Shown piece by piece: positions 46,349 through 55,935 of a DNA stretch of 64,000 nt. Location: positions 1,054,001-1,118,000 of the forward strand of contig CBDAQP010000003.1 of the NCBI GenBank assembly GCA_965199245.1, read 5' to 3'. Below the pieces are notes generated by a model. It saw only the letters and a list, made by a program, of their open reading frames with translations, was not told the DNA's origin and ran no database searches. The translations under genes and the position numbers were made by a program. This DNA is from Carbonatibacter sp965199245. Its GTDB lineage: Bacteria > Pseudomonadota > Alphaproteobacteria > Kiloniellales > Kiloniellaceae. How positions within the stretch are numbered: position 1 is the first letter of the stretch; every line of letters starts with the position of its first letter.

Positions 46349-47926
46349 ATGAAAAATCTTCACTCTGCCCTTGCACAGGGTTTGATCGACCGTCGTACCT
46401 TTATGGGTGGAGCGATGGCCCTGGGGGCCACTGCCTCCACCGCCGCGCTCTTTGCCGCGCAGGCCGCAGAGACTCCACAAAAAGGCGGCACCTTAAAGGT
46501 CGGCTATGCACAGGGCAGCACGACTGATTCGCTCGACCCCGCAACCTCTCTCAATGATTTTATGTTTACATTGGGCTACGCCGTTTTCAACGGTCTGGTC
46601 GAGGTCAGCCCCGATGGTCAGGCCATCGGCGAACTGGCAGAAAGCTACGACGCCAGCCCGGATGCGCGGATCTGGACCTTTAAACTACGCACTGATGTCA
46701 GGTTTTCAGACGGAACAAGGCTGACCTCTGCTGATGTTCTCGCCACCCTGCGCCACCACACCGGCGCGGAATCAAAATCAGCGGTCAAATCGATACTGGC
46801 CCAGATCAGGGACATGAAAGCCGACGGCGATCACGTCGTTGTTTTCGAATTGAACAGCGGCAATGCTGATTTTCCATTTATTTTCAATGAGCCACAACTG
46901 GGCATTCGCAAATCCCTTGACGGAAAGATCGATCCATCCAGCACACTCGGAACGGGCGGCTATGTCATCGATGCCTTTGACCCCGGTGTGCGCGCTTTGC
47001 TGAAGCGTCGGGATGACTACTGGAAAAAAGGCCAGGCCCACATTGACAGCGTGGAAATCATTACCATTGCCGATGGGGCCGCACGGATGAACGCCCTGAT
47101 GACGGGGGAGGTTGACATCATTGATCGTCCTGATCTCAAAACCGTTCACATGCTCAAACGCCGCCCGGGGATTTCTCTTCATGTCCAAAACGGGCCATTG
47201 CACTATACCCTTCCCATGCACACGGACACAGCCCCTTTTGATCATCCGCACGTCCGTCAGGCACTGAAATATGCCATCAACCGTGAGGAACTGGTTGAAA
47301 AGGTTCTGCGCGGCTATGGGGCGGTTGGAAATGACCACCCGATTTCTTCGGCAATGCCTTACTATAACGCGGCACTGGAGCAACGCGGATATGACCCGGA
47401 CAAGGCAAAATTCCACCTGAAAAAGGCCGGCCTCCCGACATTGGACGTGACCCTGCACACAGCGGAAAATGCCTTTGGCGGGGCAGTTGATGCCTCTTTA
47501 CTCTTTGCCGAAAATGCCAGGGCGGCAGGCATTAACATCACCGTCAAACGTGAACCAAGTGACGGTTACTGGTCAAATATCTGGCTGAAAAAACCCTTCT
47601 GCACCAGCTATTGGGGCGGGCGGCCCACCGCCGATGCCATGTTCTCCATCGCCTATGCAACGGGCGCAAACTGGAACGAGACCCGCTGGTCACACCCGCG
47701 TTTTGACGAGCTGCTGGTACGCGCCCGCGCAGAATTGAATCAGGACACCCGCGCCGAACTTTACGGCGAAATGCAGGCCATCTGTCGGGACGAGGGCGGG
47801 GCGATTATCCCCATGTTCGGTCAATATGTCTCTGCCATGAACGGGCGGGTGAAAAAACCTGCCCGGGTTTCGGAAGGGCGGGATCTGGACGGTCAGCGTT
47901 TTGTCGAACGCTGGTGGGTTGTCTGA
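46349..47926 (+). CDS. ABC transporter substrate-binding protein, family 5 (peptide/nickel type)
   Basis: A 525-residue periplasmic binding protein. The N-terminus (DRRTFMGGAMALGATAS) looks like a Tat-type signal with Arg-Arg, ending AAQAAE. The family 5 core is GGTLKVGYAQG, DARIWTFKLRTDVRFSDG, TGGYVIDAFDPG and PHVRQALKYAINREELVEKV. ATG 46349 has AAGGAG at 46335-46340; the preceding TTG is in frame but less likely. It would load the permeases that follow. Oligopeptides are the commonest ligands, but quaternary amines and other compounds are known for the family. Confidence 0.93.
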   Translation: MKNLHSALAQGLIDRRTFMGGAMALGATASTAALFAAQAAETPQKGGTLKVGYAQGSTTDSLDPATSLNDFMFTLGYAVFNGLVEVSPDGQAIGELAESYDASPDARIWTFKLRTDVRFSDGTRLTSADVLATLRHHTGAESKSAVKSILAQIRDMKADGDHVVVFELNSGNADFPFIFNEPQLGIRKSLDGKIDPSSTLGTGGYVIDAFDPGVRALLKRRDDYWKKGQAHIDSVEIITIADGAARMNALMTGEVDIIDRPDLKTVHMLKRRPGISLHVQNGPLHYTLPMHTDTAPFDHPHVRQALKYAINREELVEKVLRGYGAVGNDHPISSAMPYYNAALEQRGYDPDKAKFHLKKAGLPTLDVTLHTAENAFGGAVDASLLFAENARAAGINITVKREPSDGYWSNIWLKKPFCTSYWGGRPTADAMFSIAYATGANWNETRWSHPRFDELLVRARAELNQDTRAELYGEMQAICRDEGGAIIPMFGQYVSAMNGRVKKPARVSEGRDLDGQRFVERWWVV

Positions 47927-48067
47927 TCCGGTTTTTGGCAACCCGACAGATGACGGGGCGGGGGGTTGGAATGACCCCGCTGTTTTATGACAGGCTGTTC
48001 TTTCGTTTTCCTGACATATAAGAAAACAGCACAGGGACAAACAATAGACATAAACTGGCGTTTATTC

Positions 48068-49024
48068 ATGAACAATCTATCTTTATTGATCCTCCAGCGC
48101 CTTGCGCTGGGGGGGGCGACGCTTTTTATTGTTTCAATTCTGATTTTTGCAGGAATTGAACTGCTCCCAGGAGATTTGGCGCAAGAAATTCTGGGCAATA
48201 CGGCCACAGCAGAAACGCTCGCCGCCTTTCGCGCCGAACTCGGCCTGGACACCCCCCCCTTCACGCGTTATCTGGACTGGCTGGGGGGCGTTCTGGCGGG
48301 GGATTTTGGCAACTCGCTTGCCAACAACCGCCCGATTGCAGAAATTCTGGACAATCGCCTCGGCAACAGCTTTTTCCTGGCGGGTTATGCCGCCGTGATT
48401 GCCGTCCCTCTCGCGCTTGTTTTGGGTGTTTTGTCGGCCTTGTTCCGCAATTCTGTTTTTGACCGAACGACAAATGTTTTCGCCCTCACGGCAATTTCCC
48501 TGCCTGAATTTTTTGTCGCCTATGTGTTGATTTTTTTCCTCGCCGTCCAAACCCCCTTGTTTCCCCCCATTGCTAGAATGACCGGGGATCTGTCCCTGGG
48601 CGAGGCACTCTATCGTTGTTTTCTACCCGCCTTGACCCTGACCCTGGTTGTCGTGGCCCATATGATGCGGATGACCCGCACGACGCTTATCAATCTGCTG
48701 GCCCTGCCCTATATTGAAATGGCACGGCTCAAGGGCCTGCCCCCCCTGCGCGTGATTGTGGTTCACGCCCTGCCCAATGCCCTGGGAGCCATTATCAATG
48801 TTGTGGCCTTGAACCTCGCCTATTTAATTGTCGGCGTTGTCGTCGTCGAAGCTGTCTTTGCCTATCCCGGGTTGGGGCAGATGCTGGTCGATGCGGTGTC
48901 CAAACGCGATATTCCCGTCGTTCAGGCTATCAGCCTTATTTTTGCGGGAGTCTATATTTCGCTTAATCTTTTGGCAGATATTCTATCGATCCTGTCCAAC
49001 CCGCGCCTGCGTCATGCGTGCTAA
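48068..49024 (+). CDS. ABC transporter permease (DppB/OppB type)
   Basis: A 318-residue inner-membrane protein with six predicted helices. The N-terminal ILQRLALGGATLFIVSILIF and LLPGDLAQEILG are typical of DppB, and the EAA loop is in YIEMARLKGLPPLRVIVVHA with PNALG following. ATG 48068 places the first helix correctly; the frame is open 27 codons further upstream. It pairs with the downstream permease. The 140 bases before it contain no gene and no clear hairpin. Confidence 0.93.
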   Translation: MNNLSLLILQRLALGGATLFIVSILIFAGIELLPGDLAQEILGNTATAETLAAFRAELGLDTPPFTRYLDWLGGVLAGDFGNSLANNRPIAEILDNRLGNSFFLAGYAAVIAVPLALVLGVLSALFRNSVFDRTTNVFALTAISLPEFFVAYVLIFFLAVQTPLFPPIARMTGDLSLGEALYRCFLPALTLTLVVVAHMMRMTRTTLINLLALPYIEMARLKGLPPLRVIVVHALPNALGAIINVVALNLAYLIVGVVVVEAVFAYPGLGQMLVDAVSKRDIPVVQAISLIFAGVYISLNLLADILSILSNPRLRHAC

Positions 49025-49039
49025 AACGGGGGGCAAACA

Positions 49040-49864
49040 ATGCCAGACGCCTTGAAAAATATTCCACTGTCTGCCCTGTTCGGCCTGGGCGTTATCGTTT
49101 TAATCGGCGGCATCGGCCTTTTTGCCAATATGTTGGCCCCTTACGGCGAGACAGAGGTTGTCGGGGCGCAATATGAACCCTGGGGGCCGGATTTTTGGCT
49201 GGGGACGGACAATCTGGGGCGTGACCTGCTCTCGCGTATGATTTACGGGGCGCGCAATACCGTTGGTCTGGCCCTGCTGACAACCGCTATTGCCTTTTCG
49301 ACTGGAAGTTTCCTCGGCATTCTTTCCGCGCTCAAGGGGGGCTGGCCTGATTTGATTTTGGGCCGACTGGTGGATATTTTGATGTCTGTTCCCCCGCTGA
49401 TCCTCGCCTTGATGTTGCTGGCCCTGATCGGAACCTCGCTCACCAGTATGGTCGTGGTCATTGCCGTGATCTATCTGGCTCCTGTTTTCCGCCTCTCCCG
49501 GGCGGCCGCCCAATCGGTTGTTGTCATGGATTATGTCGAGGCCGCGCGCCTGCGGGGAGAGGGCGCAGGGCGACTGATCTGGCAGGAAATTCTACCCAAT
49601 ATTACCCCGACACTCCTTGCCGAATTTGGCCTGCGCTTTTGTTTTGTTTTTCTTTTCATCGCGGCCTTGTCCTTTCTGGGGCTGGGGATTCAACCCCCCA
49701 CAGCAGACTGGGGCGGGATGGTCAGGGACAACGCCGTCTTGATTTCCTTTGGCGATCTCACGCCTCTGATCCCGGCGGGGGCCATTGCACTGTTGACGGT
49801 GTCAATCAATCTGGTCGTCGATTGGATGCTCCATCGCGCCAGCGGCCTGAAAGAAACAACCTGA
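49040..49864 (+). CDS. ABC transporter permease (DppC/OppC type)
   Basis: A 274-residue second permease. HWLGTDNLGRD-type text (FWLGTDNLGRDLLSRMIYGA) and the EAA loop YVEAARLREGAG-like (YVEAARLRGEGAGRLIW) are diagnostic. FLGLGIQPPTADWGGMVRDN is the conserved C-terminal motif. It starts 15 bases after the first permease. Confidence 0.93.
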   Translation: MPDALKNIPLSALFGLGVIVLIGGIGLFANMLAPYGETEVVGAQYEPWGPDFWLGTDNLGRDLLSRMIYGARNTVGLALLTTAIAFSTGSFLGILSALKGGWPDLILGRLVDILMSVPPLILALMLLALIGTSLTSMVVVIAVIYLAPVFRLSRAAAQSVVVMDYVEAARLRGEGAGRLIWQEILPNITPTLLAEFGLRFCFVFLFIAALSFLGLGIQPPTADWGGMVRDNAVLISFGDLTPLIPAGAIALLTVSINLVVDWMLHRASGLKETT

Positions 49865-49871
49865 GGCACTC

Positions 49872-51488
49872 ATGGCAGAAAACACCGCACTGTTGCGCGT
49901 CCGTAACCTGAACATTGTTACCTCTGCACAAGGCCACTGGCACGACATTATCCGCGATGTCAGCTTTGACCTCCGGCGGGGGGAAGTGTTGGGACTGGTG
50001 GGCGAGTCAGGGGCGGGAAAGTCCACCCTCGGTCTGGCGGCTTTGGGCTTTTTTCGTGATGGCTGTCGTCTGAATGGCGGTCAGATTATTTTTGACGGGC
50101 GCGACCTTGCACACGACAGTGAACACGAACGCCGGATCATACGGGGCCGGCGCATGGCCTATGTCGCACAGTCTGCCGCTGCCTCTTTCAACCCCGCGCA
50201 CCGGCTCATCACCCAATACAGCGAAGCTCCCCTGCAACAAGGCCTGATGTCACGCGCCCAGGCACAGAGGGACGCGATTGAGCTTTACAACCAGATGCGC
50301 CTGCCTCACCCGGAACAGATTGGCTTTCGCTATCCCCATCAGCTTTCGGGGGGGCAGTTACAACGCGCCATGACCGCAATGGCGATGGCCTGTCGTCCTG
50401 ATCTCATCGTTTTTGACGAGCCGACAACCGCGCTCGACGTCACCACACAAATTGAAGTGCTCCGCACCATTCGTCGCCTTATCGAACAGTTTGAAACGGC
50501 GGCACTCTATATCACCCATGATCTGGCCGTGGTGGCCCAGATGGCCGATCATATTATGGTTTTGCAACAGGGTCGCCCGGTTGAAAGTGCCCCGACGGCT
50601 CAAATTCTGGACAATCCCGCCGAAGACTACACAAAATCACTCTGGGCCGTGCGCCGCCTTGCACGCCCGCACACAGCAGATGTCAAACCCGGAACAACGC
50701 CCCTGCTTTCACTGCAAAATCTTGATGCCCATTACGGAAAATTTCAGGCCCTCAGCGGACTATCCCTCGATGTCCATGCGGGCAGAACCCTTGCCATTGT
50801 CGGTGAATCGGGATCGGGAAAATCAACGGCGGCCCGCGCCATCACCGGGCTGTTGCCCCCGTCATCAGGTCAAATTCTTTTTCACGGCAACGCTCTCCCA
50901 CCCCGCCTGGAACAGCGTTCGCGCGACCAGTTACGCCATATTCAAATGATCTATCAAAGCCCGGATACCGCCCTGAATCCGCGCCAATCCGTGCGCACCA
51001 TCATCGGACGCCCTGTTGAATTTTATCTGGGTCTCAAAGGACAAGACAAAGAAAAACGCATCCGCGAACTCCTGACCCAAATTGAACTGCCGCCGGATGA
51101 TTATCTTGAACGTCGCCCCCCCGAACTGTCGGGGGGTCAGAAACAACGGATCGGCATCGCCCGCGCCCTGGCGGTCGAACCGGATTTTATCATCTGCGAC
51201 GAAGTGACCTCCGCCCTCGACCAGCTTGTCGCCGGGGATATTCTCAAACTGTTGATGAAGCTGCAACAGGATAGGGGATTGGGTTATCTCTTTATCACCC
51301 ACGACCTCGCCATTGTCCGCGCCATTGCCGATGATGTCGTCGTCATGCAACAGGGCAAGGTGGTCGAGGCCGGAACCCGCAACGATATTTTCACCCCGCC
51401 CCACAAAGACTATACGGAAATTTTGCTGTCGTCTGTGCCCGAAATGGATCCCGACTGGCTGACCCGCACGCTGAACAAAAGCGTCTAG
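49872..51488 (+). CDS. ABC transporter ATPase with two fused nucleotide-binding domains (DppDF/GsiA-like)
   Basis: A 538-residue protein made of two ABC domains in tandem. Domain 1 has GESGAGKSTLG, LSGGQLQRAM and IVFDEPTTALD; domain 2 has GESGSGKSTAARA, LSGGQKQRIG and IICDEVTSALD. Fusion of DppD and DppF into one polypeptide is known for the GsiA/YejF type. It starts 7 bases after the DppC-like stop, and closes the operon. The second Walker B motif has EV in place of the usual EP, a conservative variant. Confidence 0.93.
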   Translation: MAENTALLRVRNLNIVTSAQGHWHDIIRDVSFDLRRGEVLGLVGESGAGKSTLGLAALGFFRDGCRLNGGQIIFDGRDLAHDSEHERRIIRGRRMAYVAQSAAASFNPAHRLITQYSEAPLQQGLMSRAQAQRDAIELYNQMRLPHPEQIGFRYPHQLSGGQLQRAMTAMAMACRPDLIVFDEPTTALDVTTQIEVLRTIRRLIEQFETAALYITHDLAVVAQMADHIMVLQQGRPVESAPTAQILDNPAEDYTKSLWAVRRLARPHTADVKPGTTPLLSLQNLDAHYGKFQALSGLSLDVHAGRTLAIVGESGSGKSTAARAITGLLPPSSGQILFHGNALPPRLEQRSRDQLRHIQMIYQSPDTALNPRQSVRTIIGRPVEFYLGLKGQDKEKRIRELLTQIELPPDDYLERRPPELSGGQKQRIGIARALAVEPDFIICDEVTSALDQLVAGDILKLLMKLQQDRGLGYLFITHDLAIVRAIADDVVVMQQGKVVEAGTRNDIFTPPHKDYTEILLSSVPEMDPDWLTRTLNKSV

Positions 51489-51595
51489 ATGTCTTTTGGG
51501 GTTTCGTTTTGCGTCACAAAACAATCAAATAACTGTCACCATAGAGTCTTGATCGCCCGGGTAATGTGCGCACACCCTAAATCAGGAAAACACAG

Positions 51596-52450
51596 GTGCT
51601 ACAGGTGTCGCAATTTCCCCCCAACAATTCATCGCCCGCCATTTTTGTCGAAAAACTGAACAAAACCTTTGGCCTGAACAAAGCACTTGATGCAGTGTCC
51701 TTTTCGATTGAACAGGGTGAAATGGTTGCGTTGATCGGGGCGTCAGGGTCGGGGAAATCAACCTTGATGCGCCATATTGCCGGATTGATTTTCGGTGATC
51801 GCGGCTGTTGCGAAGTCACTATACTGGGTCAAACCGTGCAACGCGATGGACGCAAAGGATCGGGCATCCGCCGCATTCGCGCCCGGGTCGGGGTTGTGTT
51901 TCAACAGTTCAATCTGGTTTATCGCCTGCCTGTTCTCACCAATGTTTTGACAGGCTGTTTGGGACAGATGCCCATCTGGCGCGGGACGTTGGGCCTGTTC
52001 AACCGCGCAGAAAAACAGCGGGCCATGAACGCCCTCCATCGAGTCGGCATTGCCCATCTGGCCCGCCAGCGTTCCGGCACGTTATCAGGTGGGCAACAGC
52101 AACGCGCCGCCATTGCACGCACCATCACCCAGGGAGCGCAGGTTGTTTTGGCGGATGAACCCATTGCCTCGCTTGACCCGTCCTCCGCACGTAAGGTTAT
52201 GGAAACTCTGGCCCGCCTGAACCGCGAAGACAGGGTCACTGTTCTCGTCTCTCTCCATCAGGTTGATTATGCCCTGCGCTATTGCCCGCGCACCATCGCC
52301 ATGAAGGGGGGACAGGTTGTCTTCGACGGCCCCTCTGCGGAACTCTGCGAGGACAAGCTGCGTCAGCTTTATGGCGACCAATCCATTGAATTATCTCACA
52401 AAAAAAAGCAGGACGAACCTGCACAAACCGGGTCACAGCTTGTGGCTTAG
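51596..52450 (+). CDS. phnC: phosphonate ABC transporter ATP-binding protein PhnC
   Basis: A 284-residue ABC ATPase. Walker A is GASGSGKSTLMRHIAGL, the PhnC-type insertion ARVGVVFQQFNLVYRLPVLT and NVLTGCLG follow, then LSGGQQQRAAIAR and VVLADEPIASLDP. Start GTG 51596 with an AGGA site upstream. It stands 107 bases after the peptide-type transporter. With PhnD and PhnE it imports phosphonates, phosphate or phosphite. Confidence 0.93.
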   Translation: MLQVSQFPPNNSSPAIFVEKLNKTFGLNKALDAVSFSIEQGEMVALIGASGSGKSTLMRHIAGLIFGDRGCCEVTILGQTVQRDGRKGSGIRRIRARVGVVFQQFNLVYRLPVLTNVLTGCLGQMPIWRGTLGLFNRAEKQRAMNALHRVGIAHLARQRSGTLSGGQQQRAAIARTITQGAQVVLADEPIASLDPSSARKVMETLARLNREDRVTVLVSLHQVDYALRYCPRTIAMKGGQVVFDGPSAELCEDKLRQLYGDQSIELSHKKKQDEPAQTGSQLVA

Positions 52451-52482
52451 CCCTTTGTTTCTTTAGCAGGAGTAATCACGTC

Positions 52483-53496
52483 ATGATTCGCCCGTTTCTT
52501 GCCGCGACCTTATGTGCCGCGTCCCTCTTCACGGCCTTCGCACAGGCCGAGGTCTCCTTCAAACCTCTGAAGCAAGACCCCACAGAAATCAATTTTGGAC
52601 TCATTTCCACAGAATCCAGCTCCATCCAGAAAAAGGAATGGATGCCACTCATTCAGGACATGGAAAAATCTTTGGGACTGACGGTTAAACCCTTTTTCGC
52701 ACCGGACTACGCCGGCGTGATCGAGGCCATGCGCTTTGGCAAGGTTCACTTGGCCTGGTTCGGGAATAAATCCGGTATGGAAGCTGTTGATCGCTCTGGC
52801 GGTGAAGTCTTCGCCCAAACCAGCAAAGCCGACGGCACGCAAGGCTATTATTCGCACATCATCACCCAGGCCGACAATGCAGAGATCAACACGCTGGACG
52901 ACGTTCTGACCTGTGACAAATCGTTGAATTTTGGCATTGGTGATCCCAATTCAACATCCGGTTTCCTCGTGCCATCCTATTATGTCTTTGGACAAAATAA
53001 CGTCACGCCCAAGGACTGCTTTAAAACAGTGCGCAACGCCAATCACGAAACCAACCTCATCTCCGTCGCCCACAAACAGCTTGACGTTGCGGTGACAAAT
53101 TCACCCCAGATCACCCGCTCGAAACGTCGGACACCGGATACCGCAACAAAAATCAAGGTCGTCTGGACATCACCGCTGATTCCTTCCGACCCTATAGTCT
53201 ATCGCAAAGACCTGTCCAAAGAACTCAAGTCACGAATCAAGGTCTTTTTCCTGTCTTACGGTCGTATGGGGGATACCCGGGCTGCCCGCGACATCCTGGC
53301 CAATATTTCCAATGGACTGGGCCTGTTTATGGACAGCAACAATACCCAACTCTATCCCATTCGACAACTGGCCCTTTTCAAAGACAAGCTGAAAATAGCG
53401 GCCAACAAAGGATTGAGTGACCGCGAAAAGGCCGCCAGGATTGCTGTCATTGACAGGAAACTTGCGGATCTCGCCATCATGGTCGCCGCACAATAA
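52483..53496 (+). CDS. phnD: phosphate/phosphonate ABC transporter substrate-binding protein PhnD
   Basis: A 337-residue periplasmic protein with signal peptide FLAATLCAASLFTAFAQAE. The family text is INFGLISTESSSIQKKEWMP, VKPFFAPDYAGVIEAMRFGK, VHLAWFGNKSG and GIGDPNSTSGFLVPSYYVFG, which contain the oxyanion-binding loop. AGCAGGAG-type site precedes ATG 52483. No C-P lyase or phosphonatase gene is in the window. Confidence 0.93.
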   Translation: MIRPFLAATLCAASLFTAFAQAEVSFKPLKQDPTEINFGLISTESSSIQKKEWMPLIQDMEKSLGLTVKPFFAPDYAGVIEAMRFGKVHLAWFGNKSGMEAVDRSGGEVFAQTSKADGTQGYYSHIITQADNAEINTLDDVLTCDKSLNFGIGDPNSTSGFLVPSYYVFGQNNVTPKDCFKTVRNANHETNLISVAHKQLDVAVTNSPQITRSKRRTPDTATKIKVVWTSPLIPSDPIVYRKDLSKELKSRIKVFFLSYGRMGDTRAARDILANISNGLGLFMDSNNTQLYPIRQLALFKDKLKIAANKGLSDREKAARIAVIDRKLADLAIMVAAQ

Positions 53497-53565
53497 TCCC
53501 TCATAAACAGCAGGCGGTGCATTGCCGCCTGCTCTTTTTCCTCCTGTAGAGAGGTCACGCCCTCC

Positions 53566-54369
53566 ATGCCTGCGCTGTCACCACATCCTGACGAAAACAC
53601 CCCCATTCCGCCCGCACAACGCGCCCCTGGTACCTGGATTCTCTGGGGCGGCTTTTGTGCGCTCCTGGCCCTGTCGTGGGAAGGCGCGGACATGCGCCCG
53701 CTTGACCTGCTGGACAGTCCGGAAAATATGGGGCAGTTCGCCGCCGGCTTCTTTCCCCCCGATCTGACACAGTGGGAACTTTACATGGAAGAAATCTGGG
53801 TCACGATTCAAATCGCCCTGTGGGGAACAGCCCTGTCTGTGGTGTGTTCTGTGCCTTTTGGCATTTTGTCCTCGGAAAATGTGGTGCCCTGGTATATCAA
53901 CCAGCCTGTCCGCCGCCTGATGGATGCGGCCCGTGCCATCAATGAAATGGTTTTTGCCATGCTCTTTGTCGTGGCGGTAGGGCTTGGCCCCTTTGCCGGG
54001 GTTCTGGCCTTGTGGATTCACACAACCGGAACACTCGCGAAACTCTTTTCCGAAGCGGTCGAGGCCATTGATCCCCAACCTGTCGAGGGCATCCGCGCAA
54101 CCGGGGCCACGGCTCTCCAGGAAGTCATCTATGGCATTATTCCCCAGGTTCTGCCGCTATGGATTTCCTATTCACTCTATCGTTTTGAATCAAATGTGCG
54201 CTCTGCCACTGTACTGGGCATCATTGGGGCGGGGGGAATTGGAATGGTGCTGTGGGAAAATATCCGCTCTTTCTACTACGCCGAAACCGCCGCCATCATG
54301 TTGTTGATTATCGTCACGGTCAGCCTGCTCGACCTCCTGTCTCAACGCCTGCGGAAAATGGTGATTTGA
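53566..54369 (+). CDS. phnE: phosphonate ABC transporter permease PhnE
   Basis: A 267-residue permease with six helices. LYMEEIWVTIQIALWGTALS, RAINEMVFAMLFVVAVGLGP, the EAA-type loop around EGIRATGATALQEVIYGIIP, then VRSATVLGIIGAGGIGMVLW, all match PhnE. A single PhnE is present, so the channel is likely a homodimer. AGAGAGG precedes ATG 53566. The gene closes the phnCDE set. Confidence 0.93.
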   Translation: MPALSPHPDENTPIPPAQRAPGTWILWGGFCALLALSWEGADMRPLDLLDSPENMGQFAAGFFPPDLTQWELYMEEIWVTIQIALWGTALSVVCSVPFGILSSENVVPWYINQPVRRLMDAARAINEMVFAMLFVVAVGLGPFAGVLALWIHTTGTLAKLFSEAVEAIDPQPVEGIRATGATALQEVIYGIIPQVLPLWISYSLYRFESNVRSATVLGIIGAGGIGMVLWENIRSFYYAETAAIMLLIIVTVSLLDLLSQRLRKMVI

Positions 54370-54383
54370 TTGCAAGGTGCGTA

Positions 54384-54433
54384 TTTTTGCCCGTGTCCAT
54401 TTTTTGCCCGTGTCCATCAAAAACCGTGTCCAT
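54384..54433. repeat. 17-bp tandem repeat x2 plus a degenerate third copy
   Basis: TTTTTGCCCGTGTCCAT occurs at 54384-54400 and 54401-54417, followed by a shorter CAAAAACCGTGTCCAT to 54433, immediately upstream of the first Sel1 gene. Confidence 0.85.
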
Positions 54434-54453
54434 AATGAAAGCTGTTCTGTCCT

Positions 54454-54876
54454 GTGCTCATCCGCGTTCCGGCAGTTGTTCTTATCATCCAGACCACGCG
54501 ACCAAAAGACCTCACGACATTAGAAACGCGCGCCGAACAGGGTGACACAAACGCACAGCACAGCCTGGCTGTGATGTACGGCTATGGAGCGAATGTCCCG
54601 CAGAATTATGCCAAAGCCGTCAAGTGGTCCACGACAGCCGCCCGACAAGGCGATGCCCCCGCACAGTTTAAACGTGGTCACAGATACGTCAAAGGCCGGG
54701 GTGTGTCCCAAGATAGCGTTTACGCACATATGTCGTGGAACCTTGCGGCAACTCCGGGCAATAAAAACGCAGAGGAAAAACGCAAAACCATCGCCAAAGA
54801 AACGCCTCTCACCCAACGGGCCAGGGTGCAGAAACGAACGCGCACCTGCCAGGCGCCAAATAACAAAGGCTGTTGA
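54454..54876 (+). CDS. Sel1-repeat protein, probably broken at its start
   Basis: A 140-residue frame from GTG 54454. It contains two Sel1 repeats (AEQGDTNAQHSLAVMYGYGA and QGDAPAQFKRGHRYVKGRGV) and a tail TCQAPNNKGC resembling the Cys-terminated ends of some Sel1 proteins. Upstream in another frame, ATG 54435 starts MKAVLSCAH; joining it to LIRVPAVVLIIQTT would recreate a signal peptide, so a one-base insertion near 54450 is likely. Sel1 proteins are alpha-helical solenoids for protein interaction, often secreted or periplasmic. Two repeats is short for the family. Confidence 0.65.
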   Translation: MLIRVPAVVLIIQTTRPKDLTTLETRAEQGDTNAQHSLAVMYGYGANVPQNYAKAVKWSTTAARQGDAPAQFKRGHRYVKGRGVSQDSVYAHMSWNLAATPGNKNAEEKRKTIAKETPLTQRARVQKRTRTCQAPNNKGC

Positions 54877-54994
54877 ACCTATGGATCATTCTGCTTCCCC
54901 CCTCCAGAAGCACCCAATGGGCAAAACTCTTTTCCCTGTTATAGGCTCTGTATCTGTGCTAAGTTCCTGTTAAAGAAATAACACGGACAGAACG

Positions 54995-55525
54995 ATGCTC
55001 CCTAAAGCCTTTAAGGCCGCACAAATCAAAAGAGCCGCAGAACAAGGTGACGCCGACGCACAGGCCAACCTTGGTCTCAGATACGTCACCGGACGCGGCG
55101 TAAAAAAAGACGATGCCAAGGCCGCACAGTGGCTCCGAAAAGCCGCAGAACAAGGACACGTCGACGCACAGGTCAACCTTGGTCATCTCTACGAAAACGG
55201 ACGCGGCATCCCGCAAAACTATACCGTAGCCGCTGAATGGTACAAAAAAGCCACAGAACGCGGAAATGCAAAGGCACAGCTCAGCCTTGGGAACATGTAT
55301 GAAAAAGGACGGGGCGTGACCCAAAATTATGCCACGGCTGTTGAGTATTACAAAAAAGCGGCCCAGCAAAGAAATGTCACCGCACAGCTGGCCCTTGGTT
55401 ATATGTACGGCAAGGGACAGGGCGTTCCACAGGATCGTTCCACAGCCTATGCCTGGTACAGCCTTGCTGCGGCTCTGGGCAGTGAAAGAGCCGCCGAGAA
55501 CTGCAACATCATCGCCACAAAATGA
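54995..55525 (+). CDS. Sel1-repeat protein, frameshifted before its C-terminus
   Basis: A 176-residue protein with four to five Sel1 repeats, each about 36 residues (for example AEQGDADAQANLGLRYVTGR and TERGNAKAQLSLGNMYEKGR), ending in the usual AYAWYSLAAALGSERAAENC. The stop TGA at 55523-55525 overlaps ATGACGCCCGACCAAGTTG, whose other frame encodes MTPDQVAKAQEVAR, the standard tail of Sel1 proteins, through TAA 55593. So a one-base shift has removed about 20 residues. No signal peptide is visible at ATG 54995. Likely still folds. Confidence 0.8.
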   Translation: MLPKAFKAAQIKRAAEQGDADAQANLGLRYVTGRGVKKDDAKAAQWLRKAAEQGHVDAQVNLGHLYENGRGIPQNYTVAAEWYKKATERGNAKAQLSLGNMYEKGRGVTQNYATAVEYYKKAAQQRNVTAQLALGYMYGKGQGVPQDRSTAYAWYSLAAALGSERAAENCNIIATK

Positions 55526-55666
55526 CGCCCGACCAAGTTGCCAAGGCGCAAGAAGTAGCGCGAATATGCTTGACGCAAGATTCAAGGAAATAAAGTAGAT
55601 GACATGGAAAACACCTCTTTCCCGTGCTCATTTTAGTCTCTGTTTCTATTGAGTCTGCGTTTCTAT

Positions 55667-55935
55667 AGCCTATCCCATATAGAATGGTTCACTTTGGAAG
55701 AGTTGTTCAATGGAGCACAAGAGTTGTTTTCTGACGGCTTTGAGATGGGTCCATTTTTGTTCGATGGGGTTGAGGTCAGGTGAATAAGGAGGCAGGAAGA
55801 GCAGGGTATGCCCTGCTTTCCGGATGATATTTTGCGTAGCTTGTGAACTATTGCGTTATCCATGACGATGACAGGATTTTCAGGAAACCGGGGCAGCACA
55901 TCCTGTTTGACCCATGCGGTATACTGCGGACAGGG
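55667..55935 (-). pseudogene. IS630-type transposase C-terminal fragment
   Basis: Begins at TATAGCCTATCCCATAT and, on the minus strand, encodes AWVKQDVLPRFPENPVIVMD, NAIVHK, then in another frame the DLNPIEQKW tail. Same element as 57319-57837 but inverted relative to it, with one frameshift. It stops matching near 55935. Confidence 0.75.
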
